From CAYQFQ01 sp964416925 (lineage in GTDB: Bacteria; Patescibacteriota; Minisyncoccia; Phycocordibacterales; GWA1-40-21), in the NCBI GenBank assembly GCA_964416925.1, contig CAYQFQ010000008.1:1-28977 (forward strand): 28,977 bases of DNA. Reading direction: 5' to 3'. The notes beneath the pieces were generated by a model. It did not search any database, was not told the origin of the DNA, and saw only the letters and a program-made list of their open reading frames with translations. Numbering within the stretch: the first letter of the stretch is position 1; each line of letters opens with the position of its first letter. Of the stretch, positions 7,238 to 14,529 are shown one piece after another. The position numbers were made by a program, and so were the translations under genes.

Positions 7238-8815
7238 TTACTCTTGCCTCTTCGGTCTATATTGTAGAGCCTCAAGGATATGGGGCATTTTTATTTCTTC
7301 ACTTTTTTCCAAGTCGGCGATTGTTCGAGAAAGTTTTAATATTCGATGATATGCACGAGCCGAAAGCCCAAGTTTTCTTGCAGAAGTATTTAAAATTTCT
7401 TTTTCTTTTTCACCAATAGTACAAAACTCGTTTACATCTTTTGAATTCATCTCACTGTTTGTTGTAATTTTTTTTCCAGCCTCAAAAAATCTTTTTCTCT
7501 GTGCGTCTCGAGCGTCACTGACCAGTTTTTGCATCTCTGGAGTTTCTTTCTTTTCTCTTTTTTCACCAAGTTTGTCGTAGTCAATCTGTGAAACCTCTAC
7601 CCACATATCTATTCTGTCCGCTATTGGTCCGGATATTTTTCTCTGATATCTGAGTAAATCGGTAGGTTTACAGATACATTCTTTATTTTTAGACCCAAAA
7701 TTACCACAAGGACATGGATTCATTGCTGCAATCAAAATGAAACTCGCAGGAAAAGTCTGTGAACCTTTTGCACGCGAAATACTTATCTCTCCTTCTTCAA
7801 GAGGTTCACGAAGTGCTTCAATGACTTTCCTGTCAAATTCTGGGAACTCATCCAAGAATAACACCCCTTTATGTGCAAGTGTTACTTCTCCGGGTTTAGG
7901 AATTGCCCCACCTCCGACGAGTGAAACATAAGATGAAGTGTGATGCGGAGACCTTATTGGTGGTTTTGAAATCAAATCTTCTTTTAGAATTCCTGCAACA
8001 GAATGAATTGAAGTGATTTCCAAAAGTTCGTCAAAAGAAAGTGGTGGTAATATATGGCAGAATGCGCGGGCGAGCATCGTCTTGCCGGTTCCTGGTGGTC
8101 CAAACATTGCAATGTTGTGTCCACCCGCTGCAGCTATTTCAAGTCCCCTCTTTGCTGTCTCTTGACCTTTGATATCTCCAAAATCGATATCGTATTCTTC
8201 TAAACAACTTTTTTCAACGCAAGTTTTTGGTTGTTGAGGAATCTTCTTGATAACTTTTTCTTTTGCTTTGCCATTCTGAAATTCTCTCTTAATTTCTTTT
8301 TCGTTTACGTGTTCAATAATTTCTTGCAAAGTCCCCGCTCCATATATCTCCACGCCATCTATTAGTCCTGCCTCTCTTGCGTTTTCTTTTGGTAAGAAAA
8401 TCTGCTTGAAACCCATCTCCTTTGCTTTGGATATTATCGGTAATACACCAGTTATCTTTCGGAGTTTACCATCAAGCGAAAGTTCACCAAGGAATAGCTT
8501 TTTCTCTGGGTCAAATTTAATTTCATCACTTGCAATGAGGTATGCAAGAGCAATGGCGACGTCAAAAGCTGGACCTTCTTTCTTTATATCAGCAGGTGCA
8601 AGAAAAACTGTTACCTTTTCATTTTTTGCTTTAGGAGATTTATAACCAGAATTTTTTATAGATGCAGAAACTCTATCTTTCGATTCTTCTACTGCCTTAT
8701 CTGGTAAACCAACAACAGAGAAAGAATGAAGTCCTTTTGATAGATCGACTTCTACATCAATAATTTTTGCGGTGAGACCAACAGTTTGTGCACTGTAAGT
8801 TTTTGCAAACGACAT
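7238..8815 (-). CDS. comM: ComM/YifB family Mg-chelatase-like AAA+ ATPase
   Basis: 525 residues, normal for the family. An N-terminal ChlI/Lon-protease-like domain (about 1-170; VDVEVDLSKGLHSFSVVGLP-like start, FLGELSLDGKLR) precedes an AAA+ domain with Walker A GPPGTGKT (near 240), Walker B VLFLDEFPEF (near 322), a sensor region and the Cys-rich NPCPCG insert with a following C-x-C. A C-terminal helical domain follows (RAYHRILKLSRTIADL). In naturally transformable bacteria ComM is a hexameric branch-migration helicase that extends heteroduplex during recombination; that role is from family knowledge. The start at 8815 (MSFAKTYSAQTVGL) matches family N-termini, and a TATAAT ends 9 nt upstream. 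Confidence 0.93.
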   Translation of the reverse strand: MSFAKTYSAQTVGLTAKIIDVEVDLSKGLHSFSVVGLPDKAVEESKDRVSASIKNSGYKSPKAKNEKVTVFLAPADIKKEGPAFDVAIALAYLIASDEIKFDPEKKLFLGELSLDGKLRKITGVLPIISKAKEMGFKQIFLPKENAREAGLIDGVEIYGAGTLQEIIEHVNEKEIKREFQNGKAKEKVIKKIPQQPKTCVEKSCLEEYDIDFGDIKGQETAKRGLEIAAAGGHNIAMFGPPGTGKTMLARAFCHILPPLSFDELLEITSIHSVAGILKEDLISKPPIRSPHHTSSYVSLVGGGAIPKPGEVTLAHKGVLFLDEFPEFDRKVIEALREPLEEGEISISRAKGSQTFPASFILIAAMNPCPCGNFGSKNKECICKPTDLLRYQRKISGPIADRIDMWVEVSQIDYDKLGEKREKKETPEMQKLVSDARDAQRKRFFEAGKKITTNSEMNSKDVNEFCTIGEKEKEILNTSARKLGLSARAYHRILKLSRTIADLEKSEEIKMPHILEALQYRPKRQE

Positions 8816-8824
8816 TTGCAGAAA

Positions 8825-8830
8825 ATTATA
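8825..8830 (-). promoter_or_regulatory. -10 box of comM
   Basis: TATAAT preceded by TGA (extended -10), 9 nt before the ATG; predicts a leader of 0-3 nt. Confidence 0.55.
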
Positions 8831-8855
8831 TCAATTATCTTTTATCCTGTCATTT

Positions 8856-9551
8856 TTACTTTTTGCTTCCATACCGTTTGAGTAAGTCCTTTTTTGAAAT
8901 CCATGCCAGTTGCGCCTTTCCATCTGTCCGAAATTCAGTAGCGTTGTCATAAAATACTTTTTTCGATATTTTAAATCCTAATCTTTCTATAAGCTTTGGA
9001 TGCTCATATATGATCCAAGACGTTGCGGTGATTCTCTTAAGATCTGTGTTGTCTTTAATTATTTCAGCTAACCGATTTAAACCTTCCGTTACTGTATTCA
9101 TAAAAGTTACTATTCCTTTTTGTTTTATAAATTCGTATGCAACGGCAAGATGAATTTGTACAACACTTGGATCATCCTTGTTGGAATCAAAATAAAGAGT
9201 TTCACTTAACTTTGTTTTTCCACCTTCTTTCAGGATTCTTTCTCTTGCCACTTCTTCAAAAATCGTTGGGTCATCTTTTTTAAAGGCGAACAATGGTTTT
9301 ATAGCCATCATAATAGCAACCATAAAAGCCCCTTTTTCTTCTAATGGAACCTTTTTAAGGTTACCAACTACTTCATTTTTATTAAACGGTATTTTGTCAT
9401 CAGGCATGCATTCTACTTTTGAGACAAGCTCGTCTATTTTGCTTTTTGCTTGGTCGCGGTCGAATGCTAACCCCAGATTAAATTCTGCCTGTTCTCTTAA
9501 TGTTCTATCTTCATCCTCTGGTTTATCTTTGTGTGATTCAAGTTTTTCCAT
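8856..9551 (-). CDS. Conserved-looking protein of unknown function, possible GNAT-like C-terminal half
   Basis: 231 residues, soluble, charged. The N-terminal third is helical and acidic (MEKLESHKDKPEDEDRTLRE); no signal peptide or membrane segment. The C-terminal half contains VVQIHLAVAYEFIKQKG, a strand-helix stretch, and ITATSWIIYEHPKLIERLGF. The ending PKLxERLGF resembles the last helix and strand of GNAT acetyltransferases, but the acetyl-CoA loop is not evident, so this is only a hint. TATTAT ends exactly 6 nt upstream of the ATG, matching the leaderless core genes. It is separated from comM by about 40 nt and has its own promoter; a terminator of the upstream gene lies at 9577-9600. 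Confidence 0.75.
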   Translation of the reverse strand: MEKLESHKDKPEDEDRTLREQAEFNLGLAFDRDQAKSKIDELVSKVECMPDDKIPFNKNEVVGNLKKVPLEEKGAFMVAIMMAIKPLFAFKKDDPTIFEEVARERILKEGGKTKLSETLYFDSNKDDPSVVQIHLAVAYEFIKQKGIVTFMNTVTEGLNRLAEIIKDNTDLKRITATSWIIYEHPKLIERLGFKISKKVFYDNATEFRTDGKAQLAWISKKDLLKRYGSKK

Positions 9552-9557
9552 CTATAA

Positions 9558-9563
9558 ATAATA
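9558..9563 (-). promoter_or_regulatory. -10 box of the 8856-9551 gene (leaderless arrangement)
   Basis: TATTAT on the minus strand, 6 nt before the ATG. Confidence 0.45.
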
Positions 9564-9576
9564 ACATATAGATATC

Positions 9577-9600
9577 AAAAAACACCCGAAGGTGTTTTTT
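9577..9600 (-). terminator. Terminator of the 9610-10998 gene
   Basis: AAAAAACACC / GGTGTTTTTT with a CGAA loop. The same hairpin core recurs at 11031-11057. Confidence 0.75.
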
Positions 9601-9609
9601 GGTGTAGCA

Positions 9610-10998
9610 TTAATTTTTGTTCAGCTCTTCAGTAATCTTTTGAATTATGATTAGTCCTCTATTATTAGTCTCATCCCTGTCTATTTTATCGTATTCTCTT
9701 AGTTGGGTTAAAAAGTTGTGTTTTGAACCGAAGACCACAACGTTATTTTCTAGTTCCCCATTTTTACCTTCATACTCTCTTATCTGATCTAATACAGCTT
9801 TTTCCCTTTTATCAAAAGCTACTTTTTTAAAAGCTTCTTCTAGCTCAGCAACCATTTTTGCCTCTGGACTTTCTTTTATTTTTGCTTCAATTCCGGCAAG
9901 TAAGGTTCCCAGTTGTTCTTTTTTCTTTTTAGTTTCTGAGTCATCTTTGGTCTTATTTATTTCTTCTACGAGTGACAGCAAGTCTTTTCTAAGTTTTAAA
10001 CGTAATTCAGTTAGTCCTTGTTTTGCCTTGGTTAAACTTTTTATTATTTCAACCGCTTCATTATTAATTTTTTCATTTTCTGTTGGGGCCAATTTAATTT
10101 TATCTTCCATATAAAGTTTGAGAGAGGCATTGTTAAAAGAATTTTCATTCCCTTTTAATGAGCTGTTTATTCTGTTTAAAGTTTGAGTTTGTAGATCAAC
10201 TTTATGACTAGAAATCGAAACTTCTTCGTCTTCTGTCTTAGCTTCATAATTATTTATAAAATTGCTGAGTTTTTCTCTAACTTTTTTAACTAGTACTTCA
10301 TCGATGTGGTTCGTGACTAATGGATTTTCCCTATTGTTTTCGTAATAATTTACAACTTCGAATATCGTCTCTAATTTAGAAAAGACGATGTCGTGTTTTT
10401 CAACGTCTAATAGTATTTGATTTAGTTTTACTATTGCTTCCTTGCTTTCCTGCATGTCATAGGCTATACCCTCTGCGAATATTACTCCGTTACCTTTTGA
10501 ACTTGTTTTTTCTAGAAGCGGAAGGAGCGTTAACTGAAACTTAGTAGCTTCATCATTTGTCATTATTCTGGAAAGACCCTCGACAGGGCTTACGTGTGTT
10601 TGCCCTATGTGTATAAGGTATTTGCCACTCTCGCCCGTTTTTAAAGCTACGGATACAGAAAAACCAGCTTCTTTGTATTGTTCTGCAAGTTTTTCTCCTA
10701 GTACGGAGTTTATTATTTGTTCTTGTTCTGCTTTTGATAACTCAAAAGTATCATCATTTTCTAATTTTGTAATTTGCCCATTTTCGGAATCGGTAATTTT
10801 TTCAACTTCAGCCGCTATGGTTTGGGAAAGTGTTGAAAAAGTTACAAAACTAGCCAGGGCAACAGGCATAAATTGATTTTTAAATCTTTCAGCTAGTGAT
10901 GGTTTGTGGAGTTCATATGCCTCAGTAGTTGCAATTTCTGCAGTTATCTGTGGAGTATCTTTTTGTATGTTTGGATCTGTAAAATTTTCAAAGCCCAT
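9610..10998 (-). CDS. Membrane-anchored protein with TraB/TIKI/ChaN-like motifs and a coiled-coil middle
   Basis: 462 residues. A hydrophobic segment at about 42-62 (FMPVALASFVTFSTLS...IAAE) could be a signal or anchor after a 40-residue cytosolic leader. Then KYLIHIGQTHVSP with H135, GVIFAEG with E176, a long charged helical region (about 180-400) and, near the end, VVVFGSKHNFLTQL with H427. A G-x-x-H motif after a strand, an acidic residue after the next strand and a distal G-x-x-H after a third strand is the plan of the TraB/PrgY, TIKI and EreA/ChaN group of metal-dependent hydrolases. The match is by motif order only. TATACT with an extended TGA lies 6 nt upstream of the ATG, predicting leaderless expression. 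Confidence 0.7.
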   Translation of the reverse strand: MGFENFTDPNIQKDTPQITAEIATTEAYELHKPSLAERFKNQFMPVALASFVTFSTLSQTIAAEVEKITDSENGQITKLENDDTFELSKAEQEQIINSVLGEKLAEQYKEAGFSVSVALKTGESGKYLIHIGQTHVSPVEGLSRIMTNDEATKFQLTLLPLLEKTSSKGNGVIFAEGIAYDMQESKEAIVKLNQILLDVEKHDIVFSKLETIFEVVNYYENNRENPLVTNHIDEVLVKKVREKLSNFINNYEAKTEDEEVSISSHKVDLQTQTLNRINSSLKGNENSFNNASLKLYMEDKIKLAPTENEKINNEAVEIIKSLTKAKQGLTELRLKLRKDLLSLVEEINKTKDDSETKKKKEQLGTLLAGIEAKIKESPEAKMVAELEEAFKKVAFDKREKAVLDQIREYEGKNGELENNVVVFGSKHNFLTQLREYDKIDRDETNNRGLIIIQKITEELNKN

Positions 10999-11004
10999 TT
11001 GGTC

Positions 11005-11010
11005 AGTATA
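11005..11010 (-). promoter_or_regulatory. Extended -10 box of the 9610-10998 gene (leaderless arrangement)
   Basis: TGATATACT on the minus strand; the hexamer ends exactly 6 nt before the ATG. Confidence 0.6.
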
Positions 11011-11030
11011 TCAGTAGGTGTGATGAAGTC

Positions 11031-11057
11031 AAAAAAAACACCCGAAGGTGTTTTTTT
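11031..11057 (-). terminator. Terminator of the DksA-like gene
   Basis: AAAAAAACACC / GGTGTTTTTTT with a CGAA loop, the same core as at 9577-9600. Confidence 0.75.
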
Positions 11058-11093
11058 ACTAAATTCTGTATTCAATATTCTACATTCGCTTCT

Positions 11094-11453
11094 TTATGAA
11101 TGCTTTATACAATTCTTTGCTGCTGGATTTGCCTCAAGTCTTTCTTCTGGTATCTCTTCCCCATCAACACTACATTTTCCATAGGTTCCATCTTCTATTC
11201 TCTTCAAAGCCTCTTTTATTTCAGTAAATCTTATTTCTAGGTCTTCTGTGATAGCAACATTTGTTTCAAATTCTTCTATCTTGTCTGCATTATCATTTGG
11301 ATCCGATTCATCATCTGCATCTTCAAGATTTGTTGCAACTGCTTGCCAGTCGTTTTTAACACTAGGATTTTTTTGTGCAACTGTTCCAAGTTCCCCTTCA
11401 ACTTTCTTTAATTCTGCTTCCAATATTATTTTGTATTTGTTTGTATCTATCAT
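11094..11453 (-). CDS. TraR/DksA-like zinc-finger protein with a degenerate Cys4 site
   Basis: 119 residues from the ATG at 11453 (a TTG two codons earlier is possible). An N-terminal helical hairpin ends in the family signature EIKEALKRIEDGTYGKC, followed by IPEERLEANPAAKNC. DksA/TraR proteins bind the secondary channel of RNA polymerase and modulate transcription. The usual Cys-x2-Cys...Cys-x2-Cys is here C94-x2-D97...C115-x2-H118, so zinc binding would need a CDCH set or may be lost. The acidic tip of the coiled coil contains DADDESDPNDNAD (about 46-58). A TGTGATAAT extended -10 lies 9 nt upstream of the ATG. Monocistronic with its own terminator. Confidence 0.85.
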   Translation of the reverse strand: MIDTNKYKIILEAELKKVEGELGTVAQKNPSVKNDWQAVATNLEDADDESDPNDNADKIEEFETNVAITEDLEIRFTEIKEALKRIEDGTYGKCSVDGEEIPEERLEANPAAKNCIKHS

Positions 11454-11462
11454 ATTCAATAT

Positions 11463-11468
11463 ATTATC
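11463..11468 (-). promoter_or_regulatory. Extended -10 box of the DksA-like gene
   Basis: TGTGATAAT on the minus strand, hexamer ending 9 nt before the ATG at 11453. Confidence 0.45.
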
Positions 11469-11497
11469 ACACGGGTTATTAAAAGCTAGTTAATTCC

Positions 11498-13006
11498 CTA
11501 CTTTACAGAGTGTTTCTTTCTAATTTCTTTTACCTCTTCTTGATTTTCTTCTTCTTTTTTCTTTTTTCCCTCTTCCCCTATTTTCTTTAAGTCCTTTTCC
11601 GACATTTTAACCAATTCTTTAGCTTTCTTGGTAAGGTATTCTTCGGTATTTAACTTTGGATCATCAAGTACATCCTCAAGTAGAGCGTGAAGAATAAAGC
11701 CAATCTTTGGCCCAGGTTCTTCACCAAGTACTTCCATTAGTTGCTTACCATCAAGTTTAAGCATTCCTACGGTGATAGGGTCTCTCACAGCCTCATCTAT
11801 CATTGCGTGATACTTCCTAAGTCTATATGGATCTTCTTTTTCTTTACCCATACCTATTCGGTCACAAATCCTTACATTCATAAGATCCCAGATGTTGTCC
11901 TTCCCTACTTGAGCAATTATTCTTCTGACTGCAGAAAGACTTATTTGTTCAGTATCAGAGAAAAACATATGCCATCTGACTAACTTTGTTGTTTTTTCAA
12001 TTATTTTCTTTGAATATCTAAGATCTGTCAGAATTTTTTCAGCAAGTCTTGCCCCCACAACCTCATGTCCATAGAATGACCATTCTTTGTTGGTCCCAGC
12101 ACGCCTAGCTTTTGGTTTACCAATATCATGCAAAAGAGCCGCGAGCCTAATTTCTAACTCGTATTTCTTGTCTGCGGCATGTTGTAGTGCTCTAAGAGAA
12201 TGTTCCCAAACATCATAAATGTGTGCCCCACCCTGTTCAATACTTATGGTTTTTTCAAGATCTGGAATAATGTATTTTAGAATACCAAGCTTGAAACAAG
12301 CAGTTAAACCTCTCATTGGCTCGTCTGACATTACTATTTTTGTAAATTCCTCTCTTATTCTTTCTTTTGCAATTTTTTCTAAGAGTGGTGCATATTTTAT
12401 TATTGCTTCTTTTGTCTTATCTTCAATTTTAAAACCAATCTGAGTGGCAATTCTTACAGCACGTAAAATTCTAAGACCGTCTTCGGCAAATCTTTCTTCT
12501 GGTAGTCCGACTGTCCTTATTATCTTCTTTGTTAGATCTTCTTGTCCTTTATAAAGGTCAACCAAGTGTCCTTTATAGGTATTTGTAGCCTCATCGTAGC
12601 TATGTAGATGAAGTCCTATAGCATTTACCGTAAAATCACGTCTTTTTAGATCGTCTTCTAGGTTTTTACTGAATGAAACGCTGTCTGGTCTTCTGTTGTC
12701 TGAATATTCCGCTTCTAGTCTGTAAGGTGTTATTTCAATAACCTTGAGTGTTTCATCTGAAACAGTTTCATTTACAACACCAACTGTGCCGTAAGTATTT
12801 TCGTAGAAAGTCTTTTCAAATATGGCTATTATCTCATCAGGAGTAGCATTTGTAGTAAAATCCCAATCATTTGGTGTTCTGTTTATCAATATATCTCTAA
12901 CACATCCCCCGATTAGATACGCCTCAAAACCAGCTTTCTCAAGCTTTTGTGCTGTTTCCCAAATTATCTTGGGAATGTTTTTGAATTCCCCATCTATCTT
13001 GAGCAT
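11498..13006 (-). CDS. cca: CCA tRNA nucleotidyltransferase with HD domain
   Basis: 502 residues. Class II nucleotidyltransferase motifs: LIGGCVRDILINRTPNDWDF (near 32-51), RRDFTVNAI (near 128) and the ERxxxE-type ERIREEFTKI. An HD phosphohydrolase domain follows (AALLHDIGKP, near 290). It adds or repairs the 3' CCA of tRNAs. The last 30 residues are a Lys/Glu-rich tail of low complexity. TATAAT ends exactly 6 nt before the ATG at 13006, so the mRNA should be leaderless. Its promoter lies in the 40-nt gap after tRNA-Gly(GCC), which is on the same strand and lacks an encoded CCA, so the tRNA may read through into its own maturation enzyme gene. Confidence 0.95.
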   Translation of the reverse strand: MLKIDGEFKNIPKIIWETAQKLEKAGFEAYLIGGCVRDILINRTPNDWDFTTNATPDEIIAIFEKTFYENTYGTVGVVNETVSDETLKVIEITPYRLEAEYSDNRRPDSVSFSKNLEDDLKRRDFTVNAIGLHLHSYDEATNTYKGHLVDLYKGQEDLTKKIIRTVGLPEERFAEDGLRILRAVRIATQIGFKIEDKTKEAIIKYAPLLEKIAKERIREEFTKIVMSDEPMRGLTACFKLGILKYIIPDLEKTISIEQGGAHIYDVWEHSLRALQHAADKKYELEIRLAALLHDIGKPKARRAGTNKEWSFYGHEVVGARLAEKILTDLRYSKKIIEKTTKLVRWHMFFSDTEQISLSAVRRIIAQVGKDNIWDLMNVRICDRIGMGKEKEDPYRLRKYHAMIDEAVRDPITVGMLKLDGKQLMEVLGEEPGPKIGFILHALLEDVLDDPKLNTEEYLTKKAKELVKMSEKDLKKIGEEGKKKKEEENQEEVKEIRKKHSVK

Positions 13007-13012
13007 TTCAAT

Positions 13013-13018
13013 ATTATA
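13013..13018 (-). promoter_or_regulatory. -10 box of cca (leaderless arrangement)
   Basis: TGATATAAT (extended -10) on the minus strand, hexamer ending exactly 6 nt before the ATG. Confidence 0.65.
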
Positions 13019-13046
13019 TCAGAGAAACTTTAGATTAAATATTCTG

Positions 13047-13117
13047 TGCGGGCGCCGGGAATCGAACCCGAATCCAATCCTTGGCAAGGACTTGTTCTAC
13101 CATTAAACCACGCCCGC
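13047..13117 (-). tRNA. tRNA-Gly (anticodon GCC)
   Basis: 71 nt on the minus strand: acceptor GCGGGCG / CGCCCGC with discriminator A, D-arm GTTT-AATGGTA-GAAC, anticodon loop TTGCCAA and T-arm TCGGG-TTCGATT-CCCGG. The genome continues CAG, so CCA must be added after transcription. Confidence 0.97.
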
Positions 13118-13138
13118 ATTTATTTCTTTGACTACACT

Positions 13139-13144
13139 ATTATA
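13139..13144 (-). promoter_or_regulatory. -10 box of tRNA-Gly
   Basis: TATAAT on the minus strand, about 21 nt upstream of the mature tRNA 5' end. Confidence 0.45.
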
Positions 13145-13183
13145 CATATATAATCATAAAAATCAAAAAAACTTAATAACCTT

Positions 13184-13211
13184 TTGATTTTTAACTATTT
13201 TAGCGTATTAT
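13184..13211 (+). promoter_or_regulatory. Promoter of tRNA-Arg
   Basis: TTGATT (13184-13189), 16 nt, TATTAT (13206-13211); transcription should start about 35 nt before the tRNA. Confidence 0.45.
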
Positions 13212-13253
13212 ATATGGACTACACCTGTAGTGAAACTTGTATGTCTAGAATTT

Positions 13254-13325
13254 GCTCTCATAGTGAAATGGATATCACAATGGTCTTCGAAACCATTATT
13301 GTAGGTTCGAATCCTACTGAGAGCA
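13254..13325 (+). tRNA. tRNA-Arg (anticodon TCG)
   Basis: 72 nt: acceptor GCTCTCA / TGAGAGC with discriminator A, D-arm GTGA-AATGGATA-TCAC, anticodon arm ATGGT-CTTCGAA-ACCAT and T-arm GTAGG-TTCGAAT-CCTAC. CCA is not encoded. Confidence 0.96.
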
Positions 13326-13333
13326 CAAAATAT

Positions 13334-13353
13334 AAACTGCTTAGGCAGTTTTT
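13334..13353 (+). terminator. Terminator of tRNA-Arg
   Basis: AAACTGC (13334-13340) TTAG GCAGTTT (13345-13351) followed by a short T-run. Confidence 0.75.
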
Positions 13354-13404
13354 ATTTTGTGCTCTCAAGCGAGTGATATGTATCACTCGCGAGTAGGATT
13401 CGAA
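13354..13404. repeat. Split inverted copy of the tRNA-Arg 3' end
   Basis: 13354-13367 is the reverse complement of 13318-13331 (acceptor 3' strand and flank), and 13393-13404 is the reverse complement of 13306-13317 (T-arm). The two halves are separated by 25 nt that contain a perfect palindrome. Confidence 0.85.
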
Positions 13405-13485
13405 GCCCTTTCCCCTATTTACGAGTAATTCTGATTATGAGTAAATGGGAAAGGGTTGAAATGCTATTTGCTCATAGCATTTCAA
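13369..13485. repeat. Three consecutive strong palindromic stem-loops
   Basis: GCGAGTGATA / TATCACTCGC (13369-13390); CCCTTTCCC / GGGAAAGGG with inner ATTTAC / GTAAAT (13406-13455); TTGAAATGCTAT / ATAGCATTTCAA (13456-13485). The last two abut without a spacer. Confidence 0.8.
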
Positions 13486-13561
13486 AGACGGAAGCACAGC
13501 GGTGCTGAGTCGGGGTAGCATGAATTTTCAGCAGAAAATTATATGTGACACGACCGTGTAA

Positions 13562-13705
13562 GACTTTGAATTTCTTCTTAAAAATCAACCTATTATCGAG
13601 TTTGTTTCTGGTGAAACACCAATAAAGACAAAATACTCTGACTTTTATAGATTACAAGGACTATCAAGGCCAAAACAAAGTCAAAAAGTCATTTTCTATA
13701 TTTAG
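13562..13705 (+). pseudogene. Possible gene remnant (47 codons, no start codon)
   Basis: An open frame between two stops reads like ordinary protein: FLLKNQPIIEFVSGETPIKT, then KYSDFYRLQGLSRPKQSQKV, ending IFYI. It has no ATG, GTG or TTG in frame and follows the hairpin array directly. It may be the 3' end of a decayed gene; family not recognised. An open frame of this length can also arise by chance. Confidence 0.3.
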
Positions 13706-13954
13706 AGCCGTATTCTAAAGGATAACTGTGGATAACTATGTGTATATGTTGATTAAAGACAGCTAAAATGTCTAATGAATCTAGGGGTTTATTGTGGTCC
13801 TTAATTAATATATGGCTAATTATATATACTATTTGGTGTTGGACAGCTAAAAGACGGGTTTATAGAGAAATATGTTACTTAGTAACATATTAAAAAGGAT
13901 GTTTCTCAAGAAACATTTCAATCAAAATATCTGGTAATATTGGTAAAAACGCGA

Positions 13955-13960
13955 TAAAAT
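13955..13960 (+). promoter_or_regulatory. -10 box of yraN
   Basis: TAAAAT ending 10 nt before the ATG, no Shine-Dalgarno; a nearly leaderless mRNA is expected. Confidence 0.35.
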
Positions 13961-13970
13961 AGAGTAATCT

Positions 13971-14369
13971 ATGAAAGATAAGGCTCAAAATAGGGAAATT
14001 GGTAATCTGGGTGAAGACTTGGCTTGTAAGTTTCTCATGAAACAAGGTTATTCTATTATTGAAAGGAACTATTGGAAGAAGTTTGGAGAATTGGATATTA
14101 TAGCCACAAAAGGGGAGAAACTTCACTTTGTTGAAGTAAAAAGTGTTTCGTGTGTAACATTTCCAAGCGGGAAGGAAACCGGCTTTAGACCTGAAGATAA
14201 CGTTCACCCAGCTAAAATTGCTAGACTGTCTAGGACAATACAGACATATTTGATGGAAAAAAGGGTTTCTGATGAAACAAACTGGCAATTTGACGTTATT
14301 ACGGTCTATTTAAATATGAAAGATAAGATTGCGAAGGTTGAAATACTTGAGGATATTGTCATTTCCTAA
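13971..14369 (+). CDS. yraN: YraN/UPF0102 family nuclease-like protein
   Basis: 132 residues. NREIGNLGEDLACKFLMKQG, YSIIERNYWKKFGELDIIA and LHFVEVKS are the conserved blocks of the UPF0102 family. GELD and EVK supply the acidic and lysine residues of a Holliday-junction-resolvase-like (restriction-endonuclease) fold. The cellular role of the family is not settled. The length is typical. The start is the first ATG of the frame and directly precedes the family N-terminus. It stands alone between two long gene-poor stretches full of hairpins, which is unusual in an otherwise packed window. Confidence 0.88.
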   Translation: MKDKAQNREIGNLGEDLACKFLMKQGYSIIERNYWKKFGELDIIATKGEKLHFVEVKSVSCVTFPSGKETGFRPEDNVHPAKIARLSRTIQTYLMEKRVSDETNWQFDVITVYLNMKDKIAKVEILEDIVIS

Positions 14370-14436
14370 ATACAGAGTCTTAATCTTCCGGGAACTGAGT
14401 TTCAAATGAAACATCATATATAGCCAATAATATAAA

Positions 14437-14461
14437 ATTACATAGGTTTAACCTATGTAAT
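14437..14461. repeat. Perfect palindrome downstream of yraN
   Basis: ATTACATAGGTT (14437-14448) and AACCTATGTAAT (14450-14461) around a single central T. Confidence 0.75.
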
Positions 14462-14469
14462 GACACGAC

Positions 14470-14488
14470 ATCGAGGTGGAGCCTCGAT
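14470..14488. repeat. 19-nt hairpin present again, inverted, at 19428-19446
   Basis: ATCGAGG-TGGAG-CCTCGAT. The copy after pyrG reads ATCGAGG-CTCCA-CCTCGAT, the exact reverse complement including the loop. Confidence 0.8.
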
Positions 14489-14504
14489 TTAATATAAAAA
14501 CAAA

Positions 14505-14529
14505 AACCGCCACATATGAGTGTGGCTTT
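14505..14529 (+). terminator. Likely terminator downstream of yraN
   Basis: GCCACA (14509-14514) TATGAG TGTGGC (14521-14526) with an A-run before and TTTC after. Confidence 0.5.

Larger units (their letters stand above)
13326..13970. other. Gene-poor, hairpin-rich stretch between tRNA-Arg and yraN
   Basis: 645 nt. It contains the tRNA terminator, the split inverted tRNA copy and consecutive stem-loops: 13369-13390 (10-bp stem), 13406-13455 (9 bp plus 6 bp), 13456-13485 (12-bp perfect stem), 13493-13506, 13523-13540 and 13548-13559. A remnant reading frame lies at 13562-13705, one DnaA-box-like 9-mer at 13727-13735 and two more hairpins near 13872-13888 and 13899-13916. No known RNA family is recognised. 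Confidence 0.6.

Noticed and set aside
13727..13735. Perfect DnaA-box 9-mer (TGTGGATAA) in an AT-rich gap
   Set aside because: Single copy with no cluster of boxes and no dnaA, dnaN or rpmH nearby; not enough for an origin.
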